Of a stretch of 55,535 nt of DNA, positions 18,965 to 32,806 are shown piece after piece. The translations under genes were made by a program, and so were the position numbers. Source of the stretch: Cruorifilaria tuberocauda (taxonomy: Eukaryota; Nematoda; Chromadorea; Rhabditida; Onchocercidae); NCBI GenBank assembly GCA_013365365.1, contig JABVXU010000364.1, positions 1 to 55,535 on the forward strand. The letters are read 5' to 3'. The first letter of the stretch is position 1. Every line of letters begins with the position of its first letter. The notes under the pieces were generated by a model. The model did no database searches. It saw only the letters and a program-made list of their open reading frames with translations, and was not told the origin of the DNA.

Positions 18965-19917
18965 AATATTCATTCCTTCATTCATCCTGGTCATACGATT
19001 ACGAACATTTCACAACTATCACTACAAGCGAATATTCTCAGCTCATCCATTATTCACATACAGTTTTAAAATACTCATCATACTCATTCCCACGATTTTA
19101 GTGACGAAACTACGTTACACCAAAAATAACACAACTTGCTAATCAAACAATAAATTAATGTGCAACGTATGTGTAATTCCAGCACTTGATATCAATTTTT
19201 ATGAAAGTAACTGAAACATAACAATTATTTGTTTGTAAAGCTATTTTCAAAAGAAAAATTATGATAAAAACAAATTAGGTTAAGAGCGACCAAAGTGCAA
19301 AACCTGACAAATTTTAATAACATTGCTTATTCATTTTATTTATATTTTTTTTAGAAACATTTTTTTCTCTTTATTACTTCCGTTCGAAGGGAAAAAGAAG
19401 GTGACAGTAGCTGAAAAATCTTACGACTGGTTTATTACGACATACAAGAACCATTCATTTTTATTAATTACTTTCTTTAGAATTACATAAGACAAAAAAT
19501 TCATTAACCTAAATAACAGAGTCACGTTGCCTACATTTTCCTTTTAGCCATTTTGTAAAGTCTAGTACGAAATAACTGTGGTTATATTATCATTTTCGCT
19601 GATGCTTCCAGAATCGAAAGTTGTGAAAAAGGCTTCAATTCGAAATCCTATTTAGATTTTCCGATACAGGCCTCTCTACAGTTTCATCTCTTTCCCACGA
19701 AAAAAATTCTAATATTTCCTTACTTTCTCTCGATTAATAGAATATTTTTCATTCAATTGAAATACATATTTGAATAAATACGACAGCCTGTTCTGCTAAA
19801 TACGAATAATGTCCGGATCACATGTATAGAATCACAAGAATAAAACATATTAGTAAAATATTTTTATAACTTCAAAATAAACTAAAAAGTGAACAAAGTG
19901 GCAAAAAATGCTAAAAA
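18965..19917. other. Intergenic region, no gene seen
   Basis: Between the AFG2-like promoter side and the stop codon of the next minus-strand gene. AT-rich. No exon, RNA gene or further repeat was found. Confidence 0.6.
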
Positions 19918-22900
19918 TTAAGATTGACTGATCTTATCGGTTCCCGGTTCGCTATTTTCATCAACTAACATTACATTTTCTTCCACATCATTATTTGATG
20001 ATACATGAGTTGCACTACTAACATTTGATGTAGTTGCAGTAGCAGCACCTGAAACGACAATCCCATTAATTATTGAATTCTATGTCAGAGTGTTAAACAA
20101 ATAATTAAAGTACTAAAATTACAGAATATTTAATGAAGCAAAAGTACCGACAGTTCATTGTTTTTTTTGACTTTATTTCTGACATTATTTCCACTCACCT
20201 TTTTTCTTTTTTATGTAGGATTATTTCTCAAATTTATTACAAAAACAACGCTAATTTATTGGTTCCAGAACTGAAGGAAAGCACATAGAAGAAATGGTGT
20301 GCTCTTTTGACCATAATTTAGCGTAAGCCCACGTTTTCAGTAAATTCGAAATTAGAACATTACGACTTGTTAAAAAAAAAGAGTACTTGTGATTTATTTC
20401 ATGCAAAAAGAACAATGAACAGAAATACCTACCAGTTTCACAGCTACTATTTGGAACTAACGGCTTCGAACCGCCACGTGGAGAACGCGAACGATCACGT
20501 ATTTCTGCTCCATAATTGCGTCCAGAAGACGTACCGATTACAGCACGCTGACTCTTCCGATCGCGAAAAATTCCTGGTTGCATCATCCTGCAAATGAGAA
20601 GAATCATATCATGTATGGATCGAATGAAGTTTTCGAACATTTCAAGTTAAAGCATTTTTCTTTTTTAAAACAATTGCATTTATTGAAGGTGAAATCAGTG
20701 GAACTATATATAATAGAATAGGAAAGAATGAAAGAAAACTAAAAAAAAACCTCCTCTGATTAATTGATGGTCGTGTGCTCCACACGTGTCGAATTCGAAT
20801 AGCTTCATCACCTTGTGGATGTTCATATTCATGGAATGGCAATCGACCATCGTCGTATAACGAAACAATCCTGCTATTCGGAAATGGTAATCCACGTTCA
20901 TCCACAAACGGTGCACCACGAACACTATCGATAACTGGCATACCATCACGAAATGGTGGTATACCAAAACGCTGTTGTGTTCTCATCATTCCCATCATTG
21001 GTGGCTGTGGCGGCTGTTGAGGAATTCCTGATAACATACCTGGATGATCCAATTCACGATTTATTTTTGGCCGAAATCCTAGCCTTCCGATTTTTTCCGA
21101 TGCTACGGCACCATTAGGTGGAATATGATTGTTCGATCCACTTGCCATTTCCACAGATCGTTCATTTGTGCTGACTAAAGGCATATTTCGTAATGAATTC
21201 TGAGTTCCTGATTCAACAACTGGACTGCATAATGAAGGAGCGCTCACTGATGAAGTTACCTGAAGAAAAATAGCTTTTTAAAGTTTCTTTTAGTAGAATG
21301 AATAATATGCATTCCCAGTAGTAAAAAATACTTCTTTCCAAATAAAATGTCAATTACCGAGACATCACGAGTGTTAATAGTCGATGTTCCAGGACCTTCG
21401 AATGCTTGATCGTTTCCTGCTTAAATTAATAAAGTACAGAAAATACAAGGATATTAAAAAATATGTATATATTAAAGTTTGCTGAGCACGTTTTTGTCCA
21501 TGAAATCGAGAAGAGAAACAAAGTATCAAGATCATTAACCTACATCGCTAACATACTCTAAGAAATCAACCTTGAAGTGTGTGTGTGGGAAATGGTGGAG
21601 GAACTGAGAAATCGGGAGGTGGTAAAATGAATGGTGAAGAAACAGTTGATGCGACTGGGGGATAACTGAAAGCATTGGAACGTTCTGGAATAAAATGTGG
21701 TCGAGGTGGTAACGTGTTCTGTGCAAAGCTTTGAGTCTTCGGAAAAGCAGCGTACGAACCATGGCTGTAATATAACAAAAAATTGTAGGTAAGAGGAAAA
21801 AAATTAGAGATAGCGGCTTGAAAAAGAAAAATCATTTTATAGGAATCTTCTGAAGAACGCAAAAGGACAAAAATACCATGGCTCCGATGATGAAACCTGT
21901 ATGTTCGTCGACGACGGCATGCTTCCTGAAAAAAAAAGAAAGTGTACCAACGACATAATTTCTTACCAAATTATTCAGCAATATTCGTTGATAAATTCAA
22001 AAAACTCGTTCTGTTATGAGCGACAACGCACTAACAATACTTTTTGAATAAACGCAATTTTCTTATGTTGGAAATAGTCATTCAATTTGATGTGCTTCCC
22101 ATGCAGAATCGCATCTGACGATAAATAAAATGAAGAAAAATACCAAAAATTAAAATAGGCTCCGAACCAATCCATACCTGCATTGAAAGTTTGATCTTTT
22201 TCATGCAAAAACTCCATGACATCTTGTCCAATATGTGTAGCTAGTAAATTCATTCCACGTTCACTCATCAATATCTTTAGTGTTTCCATGCATTCGCGTA
22301 GTGATCCTATTTCTTGCTTATGCATTTGACGCATCTGCCTGAAAGACCCAGATCCAGCAGAGCAGCTTATAATGAAAAAATTTCAAGTTATCTGGCAGAA
22401 TTCACTAAATTAAACATAAAAGAATGATTCAAATCCAAAAACAAACTCCAGTAATTTTCGACGATTGTTGGAAAGTCGAATTTGCTCCCGATCTAATTCG
22501 TGCACATCACATAACAAATGTCGCAGGCCTATATCACTGAGTTCTACCAGCTAAAAATGTTAATTTCAAACATTATTATAAACCGGAAAGATGATGGGAT
22601 ACAATATTCAACAAAAAATTCTACAAAGAAGTTTAAATTTTGAGATATAACACACATAAATCCAGAAACCGTTTTAAAAAAATGAGGATACTACTCTGCA
22701 GCAAACATTTTATAAAACACACCACATCCGGTGCTGGAATTTTTCGCACGCGAAGGCAAATTTGTTCAGGTGATAAATGCGGATGTCGATAATCATTATC
22801 TGGATCAAACCGTTCTGGAGCATCATCTCGATTCGCGTGCAAGTCCCTTCCAAATTCTCTTCTACGATATTCAACAAAACCATTTTTCCTGGAAATTTGC

Positions 22901-23187
22901 AAAAACGAAAATGAGATAAACACAGATTTTTACATCCATATCTGTTTTGAAATTTAACAGCTCTATAACTCTATCGCAGCTACAAATGATGCAGTAAGCT
23001 CTACTATAAGTAGAACAATATTTGGAACAGAACGAAGAATAGAATTCTCCACTTTTCTATATAAAGTCAGGAAGAAACGTATAGACTAATAAAATGAAAA
23101 GCTAACGTAGTTTCCGAATGAGCGACACGAGTGCCATCCTCTCCTTCACCATCGCTGTCATCTTTGATTTCTCCGGAGCTTGAAGAG
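19918..23187 (-). CDS. Disordered Pro/Met-rich protein with SR-like tail, function unknown (5' end not resolved)
   Basis: I do not recognise this protein. Ten exons join in frame to about 537 codons: 23187-23107, 22888-22723, 22550-22447, 22338-22178, 21925-21877, 21764-21571, 21419-21358, 21259-20751, 20587-20433, 20048-19918. The first listed exon begins at an acceptor, so at least one upstream exon is missing; a candidate start is the ATG at 24981 (MGDTEQSIG). In order: an acidic Ser/Asp/Glu-rich stretch (GEIKDDSDGEGED), a charged conserved-looking block (EYRRREFGRD ... PDNDYRHPHLSPEQ), an Arg/Leu-rich helix (RHLLCDVHELDREQIRLSNN), a helical segment (MHKQEIGSLRECMETLKILM), a long Pro-rich region (IPQQPPQPPMMGMMRTQQR), an RDRSRSPRG motif and an acidic tail. 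Composition suggests an RNA- or chromatin-associated scaffold, which is inference only. Confidence 0.62.
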
Positions 23188-23557
23188 CTAAATAGAATTA
23201 ATCGCTTAATTAAAATACGATAAAACTAGGTAATTAGATAGCAAAGTGAGAACAGGTAATCGTTTGCAGCATGACAATTCGATGAGAAATTCACATCAAA
23301 ATTAAATAATTCACAATAACAAATCGCAGCAATCAAAATGTGGATTTGAATTCTTCCCTCTCTTTCTTAAAACCTAACTGAAAGTAGTTCAGCCTGATCC
23401 CTTACTGAAAAACTTTGAAAATGAAATGAAAATCAATCAGAGTAAAGAAACCTAAACGTAGAATAAGATAATGATTCAAAGTGTAGATAAAAGACTTTCT
23501 GATTTTTCGTCATCAAAATCCTTAGAATGACGTTTGTTAAGGTGATTACAACACAGA

Positions 23558-23602
23558 ACATACATACATACACACATGCACACGCACTGGCACACATACA
23601 CA
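23558..23602. repeat. CATA/CA microsatellite
   Basis: Run of TACATACATACACACATGCACACG. It generates a Cys/Val-rich spurious frame on the minus strand. Simple-sequence repeat. Confidence 0.7.
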
Positions 23603-24945
23603 GTTGAAGTGACTAATGATGAACTATGAAGAAATATACTGGAATGTATTGTTAGAAATTTCAAGTATGCTGATACAAATCGAGTTGAAAGAATCTAATT
23701 GAACCAAAATCAAAGTGCACGGATTACATTAGATATACTGAAACAAAAATTTGCATTTTGCAAAACTTAGATTATTTTTCAGTGCAATCATTTATTTCTT
23801 TGGTTCAAGATCTTGTTTAGATCTTTTCAAAGATAGCATTAAGATCTCTTCTCGTCTTCTCTTTTTCGAGATCTCTCTCTCTCTTCTTTGTTATAATAAG
23901 GAAATATAAAACCAGAAAAAAAGTGAATAAGGAAATAAAGAAAACAAAGAGTGAAAATTCTCCTATGCCTGACTAATAAAATCCATTCCGAAACGAAAAT
24001 GAATTTTGAATTTCTCAAGAGATATTGGTGAGGACGGTAAAATTCAAAAATATTTGTCTATGGGGATACCCGCATGGCGAAGTTGATGGTTTTTCTTTTA
24101 TCGCATTCTTCCGTTTATTTGATCCCATCACATTGGTATCTGAAACTTTTTATCAGTTTAACGGATTAGGCACAAAACAAAGAAAATCCATATATGGATA
24201 AATTTTTGAGCAAAATTTTAAAGGATTAATGATACAAATGCGCGTCAAAACGTCACTCGATGTATGTCATTTCAACTCCCAATTTTTAAAATGCTAAATC
24301 CCATATAACCACTAATTTAATTAAATGGCAAAACTTCACTCCTTTCCTGAACATACACTCATGTTTAGCACGAACATGATATGTTATTAATATCGGAATA
24401 GCCAATATGAACCTGCGCTACCCGAAAGCACCAATTTTATCCAGAAAATGTCGGAATAATTGTTTTTTTACTAAAACGCAAAAATATATGCTATTTTGAT
24501 TTAGAGCTGCCAAGCACTGTAAGAAAAACGCTGAAAATATTAGAAATCCATTATACTTAACTAAACTACATTTTTTCTAATGCAACCATCATCCCCAGTT
24601 TAAAAAGCACGGAACTCGTTTTTAGGTAAGATTTTAAAAAGTGTAAGTGTACTAAGATGCCTACTCGACAAAAATATGAAATATTCATAATTCGATCGAA
24701 TTTTTACCCAGAAAATTAAAATAGGTCAAAAATTAAACTAAGTCCATTATAAGGAAAAAGATAGCAATGTATACAGATATTTAAGTTAGAAAAACTGAAC
24801 TATGTAGGCTATATTAAAGATTAAAATGTATTAAATTTCTAAAGCAGACTTTAAAATTCCAAATTTTCTGGATAAAATTAGAAACATATTGAAAAAAACA
24901 TGTCCAATAAGTGTAAATCCACCAATAACCATTTACAATCAACGC

Positions 24946-24981
24946 AAAAACACTACCGATCGACTGCTCTGTATCGCCCAT
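24946..24981 (-). other. Candidate first exon of the 19918-23187 gene
   Basis: On the minus strand an ATG at 24981 opens MGDTEQSIG, followed by a possible GTAGTG donor. Its splice phase does not fit the first downstream exon directly, so an intermediate exon would be needed. What supports it is position: it lies about 55 bp downstream of the promoter-like repeat at 25034-25065, whose core also precedes the gene starting at 43661. Confidence 0.3.
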
Positions 24982-25033
24982 AATAATCAGCTTACGGTAT
25001 ACGTAGAACACAGACGTGACACATCAAATCCGG

Positions 25034-25065
25034 AACTTTACGCTACGTCAACTTTACGTTACGCC
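25034..25065 (-). promoter_or_regulatory. Promoter-like element: two 16-bp direct repeats
   Basis: On the plus strand AACTTTACGCTACGTC (25034-25049) is followed directly by AACTTTACGTTACGCC (25050-25065). On the minus strand this reads GGCGTAACGTAAAGTTGACG and onward. The core TTACGC-x2/3-GTCAACTTTACGT recurs at 43718-43739, also just upstream of a predicted minus-strand start codon. A regulatory role is inference. Confidence 0.45.
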
Positions 25066-27539
25066 AACCCGAATAACACAGTGATTCCTTTCCTCCCTCT
25101 TTTTTCGGTTCCACGAGAAGTAGGCATTGAGAAATTCCTCATCAGATTATATCCAACGCAAGTCTTCCGTCTAGGGATCAAGATTTTCATTACAGCACTA
25201 ATTGTTTTTGGAAAAAAAATTTTTTTTCAAAAAGTAGTTATAATTAATTCCGGTAAACGAATTATAGTTCATTAAGAAAAGCAAGGGTCGAGATCAAAGA
25301 TTTCCGGTTACAAATTCGGAATTCCATTTATTATCATTTCGAGATGGGAGAATGATTTTTTCTTTTTTAATGAAATTACTTTTTGGAAATGTATGCATAA
25401 TAATGATTTTTCTTCTCCACTTCTGCTCTCTGATGTAATTTATCAGTCTTGAAATCATTATAAAATGTACTATTTCTTTTCTTTTATTTTCAGCCTGAAA
25501 ATTAAGAAATAGTTTAACTAATCTAACTCGTTATGCAATAGCTTCCATTCACGTTTCAGTGATAATTTTAACTTCCTAAACTTTAACTGTCCTTATTTAT
25601 ATCATGAAATAAAATAGAAGCGAAAGACTTTACTGTTCAATTGATTCGTACAATTCCTACAACTTTTCAAATAATTCAAACGTTTACATAAATTACGAAT
25701 AATAATTTCAAATTTTTTACTCTAAAAAAAGAAATTAACGAGAAGTTAGATAACGTCTTTAGAGCTTTGATGTATTTTTGACGTGTTTTATTTGCCAGTA
25801 GATTTCATAAATATTAAAAAAAGAAATTTCCCGTTGATAAATTTCGACACCTGCACGGTATAATTATTCTGTATCAGTATGAAATTTATGTGAAAATTGA
25901 ACTTTGATATTAATTCGTTACTCTGTTAAAGTAATATTTCAACAAAAGGAATTGCAAGAAATTTAGATGATATATTATATATCGATTCATCCAATAAAAG
26001 AAAAATATAAAAATTTGAGTTAAAAAAGGAATGGAATAAGATATTAACAAATCAATTTCTAATAAAAATTTATTTGTAAAGAATTGATAAATAGTGCGAT
26101 GTAGAAACAATACAATAATAAATCTTTATAGCATGATTAAATTGACTGTGTTGAGAAGGAATCAACAAAAAAGGAAAAGGAAAAAAAAATCTTTGGAAGT
26201 ATCATCCATATCTCTATTCGATTAGTTACGTCAGATTAGTTACATAAAGCACTATACGTAACCACTATATTCATCTCGCAAATAACAAGAGACACTTTAA
26301 AAGTTACGTGAAGTCATTTAGCGTAATGTTTCGGATATTACCTGTCACGTATGTGTCCTACTATATCACAAGCCGATTAGGCTGCACGGATCAGCAATAT
26401 TTTAGCGCTAAATGCGTAAGTAAATGGCCATTAAGCAGATTAATGTAAACAGATTATATATATGCTTTTGCAGTATCTTTCTGATTTCATCCAGAAAATA
26501 TGAAGTTTGGAATTTTATTTCGAAAAATAAACGTTTCATTTTAATACCTTATTTATAATATATTCCATAAAGCTCGGAATTTCTCGTCACTCAAATATGT
26601 ATATATCTCGACATATTAATGAATTCATTTCATAATTTAAACATCAATAAAGGTGATAATCAAATGAGATAAAATGAAATCGCTATTTTCTGCATGTAAA
26701 AATCGAAATTGATAGAATGAACGAAAGGGAAGGAGTATCGGAATAAATTTTTTGTAAATATTATTTTCATCAATATTCTTTGGATTTTAAAAATTTTGCG
26801 ATTTTTTCTGACCTTTTGACCTTACCAAATCTTTGGAAAATGATTCAATGCGTATTGGAACAAATCTTATCTTAAATGGAATATCTAATATTCTGATCAT
26901 ATTGCATTCCTCCATCAATATATTTACGAATCAGCAAAGAATGTTAACATCTTCATGCATTATATATTGAAAAACTTCGATGCAACTTACAGTTTGCTTA
27001 CATTTACAGTTACGTGGATGAGCAATTAACTGTTTATTAGAAACCAAAACTCAAAACAAAAATGATGAATGTTTGAATAATAAAGCAACAACACTATGTA
27101 ACGCACTCAGAAAAAAGTATGCTCTATACTCTACAATACAACTCGAAACATATTTTGAGAGTAATAATCAAAAAAGGAATCCTCAATTAATTTAATAAAA
27201 ATACGAGTGCCTTCAAATAAGTAGAATTATTTTTCTGGTACGCTACTCATGAATGATAATGACAAGCAAATGACAATAGTCATAGTTCTTACCATAAATT
27301 TTCGTGTTTACTGAGAACACTGCCAATAAATATCAATATACTTGTCAACCAGACAGTTTATTGGACAGAAATAACAAATTGAAAGATTTATTTATTGGCT
27401 ATTCAAAAGAAAGCCTAGGTAAAAATTAATTCAACATATATATCAAAATATTCAATATAAAAAATTTTTGATATGAAATAATATATCAAATAATGAAAAC
27501 TGCGAAATTTTTAAATTCCAAAATGAGATCTACAGCTAC
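25066..27539. other. Intergenic region with a cluster of TTACGT-like motifs
   Basis: No coding exon was found. The stretch 26225-26365 holds repeated TTACGT/ACGTAA elements (TTACGTCA, TACGTAAC, TTACGTGA, CACGTATG) in AT-rich DNA. The region separates the 3' end of TRMT1 from the upstream side of the 19918-23187 gene and so may hold the latter's promoter. Confidence 0.45.
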
Positions 27540-30500
27540 TCATTTCTTCTCGCCCTGCTTTAACAGTTGAAAACTAGCTTGAATTGAAGAAACTGAACCT
27601 TTCGTCTTTGCTTTTGGTCCCATATTCTTACCTTTACTTTGCTGAAAACGTAGTAGTGAATCAATTTTACTTTTCTCCAATGCTTCGGGATGTAACCGAA
27701 AGACGATTTCATGCCTAAAATTATGAAGGAATTCATTTGGCTTACCAAAGGTTTCCACTAATGTTTTGGCGAAATAGCAATTTTTGCACATTACTTTCAA
27801 TGATAAATACTCTATGAATGGAAAAGAAAAAGATTGAAAGAATTTAGAAGACCAGAGAAATTTTAAGCATTCTTCATATATGTCCTTTAAAATGAGCGCA
27901 ATCAATATCACTCTACTTAATCGATAAATTAGTTTGAAAAATTAATTACAGAAACTGCTAACAGGTTGAAGAGATGTATGCAAAAATTCCCCAAAGAATT
28001 CCGCTTACTTTATTTCCTGCTCTAAAATGGCTTTGCCAGCAGATTCTTCTGCAAAACGATCAGTTGTCACGTTATTATTTTTTGCCTGCAAGTTATTTAA
28101 ATTATGGAAATAATATAATGGACGAGATAATACTAAGAAATTAAACAGAGTTTTTCAAGAATCTTTTTAAGTATTTATGGAACAACCACTGTGATTTCAA
28201 CGAAGAGAGAAGCAAAGCTTCAATTTTCCTTTCTATACGATGTATAACATTCTGCAACTAAAAGATTCGTTTCAGTCAGCAAATAATACGGACCAGAAAA
28301 TAATTGTCATAAATAATAGAAAATCGTCAAATATGGAAAATGGCGTTAACAAAATCCTCGGAGCATTATATATAATTATCCATTTTCACAGTAATTTATA
28401 GAATCCTAATTTTTCCTTATTGAGAATTTCGAACGATAATCTTTTTAGTATGTTCATTAGCTGTTTCAAACGTGAAATTGATATGTAAAACTTACTACAG
28501 TTCGAGCAATATCCCACAAAAATGATGTTGGAGCATCGGTTTTGATTGCTTTTGGATTGCAGTGAGAGATGGAACAACGATAACCCGCATTCATGAGAGC
28601 TGAACGGAAATCAATCGATTTTGGAACTGCTGATTTCACAACATGCATTAATTGATCATATTCATAATATAAAGGGATATCTGGTAATTCCTGCAAAGTA
28701 CAAATAAATAACACTACAGATTTAATTACTTAATTATCTATTAAACTCTGATTGTACTGAATTAATGCAATGAATTAATATAATTATGTAATCTTTAATA
28801 CATTAGATAGGATAATTATGAATTGCAAAGGAAAGAATTTCTATTTTCGAACTATTTTAAAGACCACTGTACTCAGTAGGAATTTTTTGAGATTTTCAAG
28901 TAAGAATGATCAAAAAATTACTGAAAAAATCTGGATGGTTAATGATGAATGGAATTTACAGTATCTGACTTTTTAGCGTAAAAAAAAACACTCTGAAATC
29001 AGAAAATTACGACTTTTTGTAATTCAACAATTGCATCCGCAAAATTAGTGATATGGTAATGATAGTACTTAAAACAGAACTTTAATTCAAAACATAAAAA
29101 AGCCAAAGAAGATATAACCACACCTCAGCGATGACAGTTAAAACTCCAATTGTACGAAAATACGTTTCGGATCTTTTCTCCTCTGGAAGTGTTTTTAACC
29201 TGCAAATTAGAAATTGAAATAATTATTAAATCAGTTTGTCATAACATACGATGAAAAGATATTTTTCGTAACTAGTGTCAAGCCATCGCACCGTACGGTA
29301 CAACTGCGGCATATGCGGAAGATGCAAGCTGTTATATTCGCATAGGAGCAGAAGTTTTTCATTGTTTGTAGCTGCATTCATATTATTTTAATTTTTGTCA
29401 ATAAATCGTAAACGATAACATTTTCGTGTATTATAAATTAACAAAAGCAAAATTTTCTGATAATAATTTTTAGCAAAGCTTGAAACAAAAAAGCTTTACC
29501 TTTCCAAGAGCCTATTCACAAACTGGTGATTATGTATTGGTGCACTATAGATTGGACCAGCCATATGTACAGACTGTTTACAATGCACACATTTCCCATC
29601 CCTATTCACTAAGGATACATCAAATGTTTTCGGCGTGTATTTTACACTGTTTCCGTTTGCTATCTTTTTTGCCAGTGGTTGCAAGTGTAATGAATGACAG
29701 CCGGTACATGCGAACACATGCGATACCTTCCTAAATTGACTGTGGTTTTGAAATATTCCAAAATAATAATTCATAATTGAACTAGCGGAAAAGGCACTGC
29801 ATATTACTAACACCATATTACTAACATTTCAAGTACTTTCCTTTTTATCAGCATGACCCTGATAAATTTGATTTCCTATCTATAAACTAACAGCTTTAAA
29901 TGCAAATTGCAGCAAATATTCCATCAAATTTGAAGAAAATATCAAATCATAAGCGTTTCAAGAAAGAATACTTTGACATTCAATTTTTATGACTTGAAAA
30001 TATGAAAGATCCAAATAGTCACGATAAGAAAAGACGATTAGGTCTAATTCAAGATCAAAATATATATCATACGAAATATATCTTACATCACACTGTCCTT
30101 CGCAATGAATGCACTTGTATGCAATCTAACGAAAACTCGCAAATAATAATCGATGCTTATCGAAAGTAATGGTTCGATATATCTTCCATAACAATTTGCA
30201 TGTGCATCAATAGCTCTTAGCAAAACACGAATAGCCTGGAAATTATTCTCACTTTTTCTAAACATTACATTAATAAATGGTTGAAAATAATAAAATTATC
30301 ACTGACTAAAATTCCACCAGATAACCAATTGATTTGTGCTTGCATTCCAACAGCTAACAATAAAGATGCAAATTAAAAAAAAAGTGCGATCAGAAAATTT
30401 AACGGTAAACATATATTGTTCCGAAAATTCATGCTTTCCATCAGAACTGATTTAAAATTTAATATAATCCGATTTTTAATTCTAGCTTAATTAAATAGTT

Positions 30501-32806
30501 CCATTAAATTTATTTTTCAAACTAATTCGAAAATATCGTAATATAATTTCATAAAAATATTGAAAAAAAAATTAAAGTAATATATACATACAAATTCGTG
30601 ACAGCTTTTATGTCGTAATCCGATAGAACCATATTTATTATAACATGATTCAGGCGTATTACCACACAGCACAGCCATATCCGTACAGGTAACCATTAAA
30701 ATACCTGTAAATAAGCGACCAATGAAGAACGAATATTATAGTAATTAGACTTTCAATATGCATTATTTAAGCATAGTAAAAATGTGTAGTGATAAGTTTG
30801 CTTAACGATGTTCAATTGTGTAATTGAACTTTTCTTTACATTTTTTTGCAAAATATTATGAAATAATTTACGTTATAAAAATAAAATAGGAATTATAGAC
30901 TATAGACCGACTATAATAGCATAAGTACAAATGTTGAATAAGATTTACTGCACTAATGGATATGATCTACTTAGATATATATACTACAGTACAGCACATT
31001 CATCATATTCACTGCATTCAACTTCTTGCAATATCAATCTCTGTAAAAATATTCTAATCGCATTCTCAAACTCCAAAAGGAAACTATTGATTATAGCAAC
31101 AAAGTTTGTGATACAATTGATATTCCTGAAACAGAATTCTCCATTCGTTAACATTCCATCAACTACTTAATATTTTTTATCTCATTTAGACCATTTAACA
31201 ACTTAAAACGGGAAAACCTTTGTCCGTAACAGCTTGCACTGCAGAATTAAGAAATATTGATGCTGAACCATACGGATCAATATCTATTGCATGAAATCGC
31301 TTATCAAACGAACGATTAGACATCATTGCATCCCTAGAAGAAATGATTTATTTCCGATATCGATGAATGTAATAAAAAAATACACCCTAATTTATAATCC
31401 TAAATATTCCCTGTAATATCTGTTTTAATCGTCTGCAGAAAGAATACTAATTCATAAGATTTATTAGAAGTTCAAATGAACAATACCACATCCGTAATTC
31501 TTTATCCTTTCCACTCACAATGCACAAACATATGACATTTCGTATAATCCTTCTGCTAAGGAATAGAACTATTCGAAATGTCATAAGAGAAATGCAAATT
31601 TTGCAAATTATAAATGCTAGCGTACCTTTAAAGTTATGAACAATTTTGGCATCAATAGAAAACCCTGTATTTCATCACTTTATGATTATATAATTGGAGA
31701 AATTTTTTTTACAAATTATAATCATTAATTATAATCTCAGCGGCCTAGAATAACTATCTCAAAATAACTAACTTTACACTTTATATTTGACTTAACAGCA
31801 ATTTGTTCAAATATTGTTGCTCATAACACTTACACTGCATCGCCGCATCTTGACTCTACAAGATTCTGAACACCATTAATTTCAATATTTTTATTCATTG
31901 CACTTACAGCTTGTTCCGAAAAATCATTTGCAATTATTTTAGCCACAAATGGAACCTGTAAAGTAAGAGTTTTAATGAGATATTATACAATTACCTGAAT
32001 AAATATTATCCGTTCGATTTCGCTACCACAATCATAAATAAAATTTCGCTATCTGAACGATTGAATGAATACAATTATTTCTGAAGAAATGCAGTTTCTC
32101 ACTTCCTTAGCAAAACGAATAGCCCTCAAACCACTTGCGGATAACGCATCCAAAATACGTACCTCAGAATCCTACAATAGTAATTATAAATCACTAACAA
32201 TATGTGGAAAAAAGGAAAGTTTTTTGGAAAAAAACTAACAGTCCAGAATTCGTATAAATGAACCAGAATTTAATGCATAATTCTACTCGGCCACAAGTTT
32301 TCCATCAAATCTTGAATGCAAACCCACATCACGAACTCCAAGTTTCCGTGATCGTTTTGGTGGTGGTTCCGGGTTGTCTTCCTGCCGATTACATTTCATT
32401 TCTTCCAATTCCTTTTTCCGATCTTCCATGAATTGCTGCAATACCAAAATTCTGAAAACATATTTATAACATTAACTAACAATTATAAGTAAAATGTTAG
32501 CGCATCGATGAATCAATTCGCTAATTTAATTGCTTTGATGGTTGGTGCCATAGTTTCACATTGTAAATTATAAAATCCATATTTTGTAAATTACAGATGT
32601 ATATTCCTCATATATGAAAAAATTTTTTAAAAATGAAGCACAACTTACGTTAAATCACGATTGAACTGCTGTGCCGGATTGTAGAATGCCATAGCCGAAC
32701 TGGAAATATCTAGCTTCGCCGCTCCTTCAATAATAAAATTAGAATTATTTGGAGTCAGCGTTTGCTCCACAATCACTTGATTTTCTTGCCTCATTATGAC
32801 ATCCAT
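27540..32806 (-). CDS. TRMT1: tRNA (guanine-26-N2)-dimethyltransferase TRM1, 545 aa
   Basis: Uses S-adenosylmethionine to convert G26 of many tRNAs to N2,N2-dimethylguanosine, in nucleus and mitochondria in other eukaryotes. Twelve exons join in frame: 32806-32649, 32451-32295, 32171-32103, 31955-31834, 31333-31218, 30704-30592, 30235-30087, 29730-29500, 29199-29124, 28690-28496, 28085-28009, 27714-27540. Signatures: the N-terminal [12 protein letters not shown] motif (about 41-52), SAM-binding [11 protein letters not shown] (112-122), [14 protein letters not shown], catalytic IDIDPYG (185-191), [11 protein letters not shown], and the [21 protein letters not shown] block. A zinc-binding pair CxxC...CxxC sits at C303, C306, C342 and C345, and a [19 protein letters not shown] segment lies near the C terminus. 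Length fits the family, without the extra C-terminal zinc finger of vertebrate TRMT1. The donor of exon 2 (CTT|GTGGCC) is weak and could be misplaced by a few codons. Confidence 0.96.

Noticed and set aside
20367..21020. Plus-strand frames overlapping the Pro-rich gene
   Set aside because: They are complementary-strand shadows of the minus-strand exons, which have matching splice sites and phases.
24889..25275. Plus-strand frame of 128 codons
   Set aside because: Runs through the promoter-like repeat region, has no splice sites or family motif, and its C-terminal part is low-complexity Phe/Lys/Ile.
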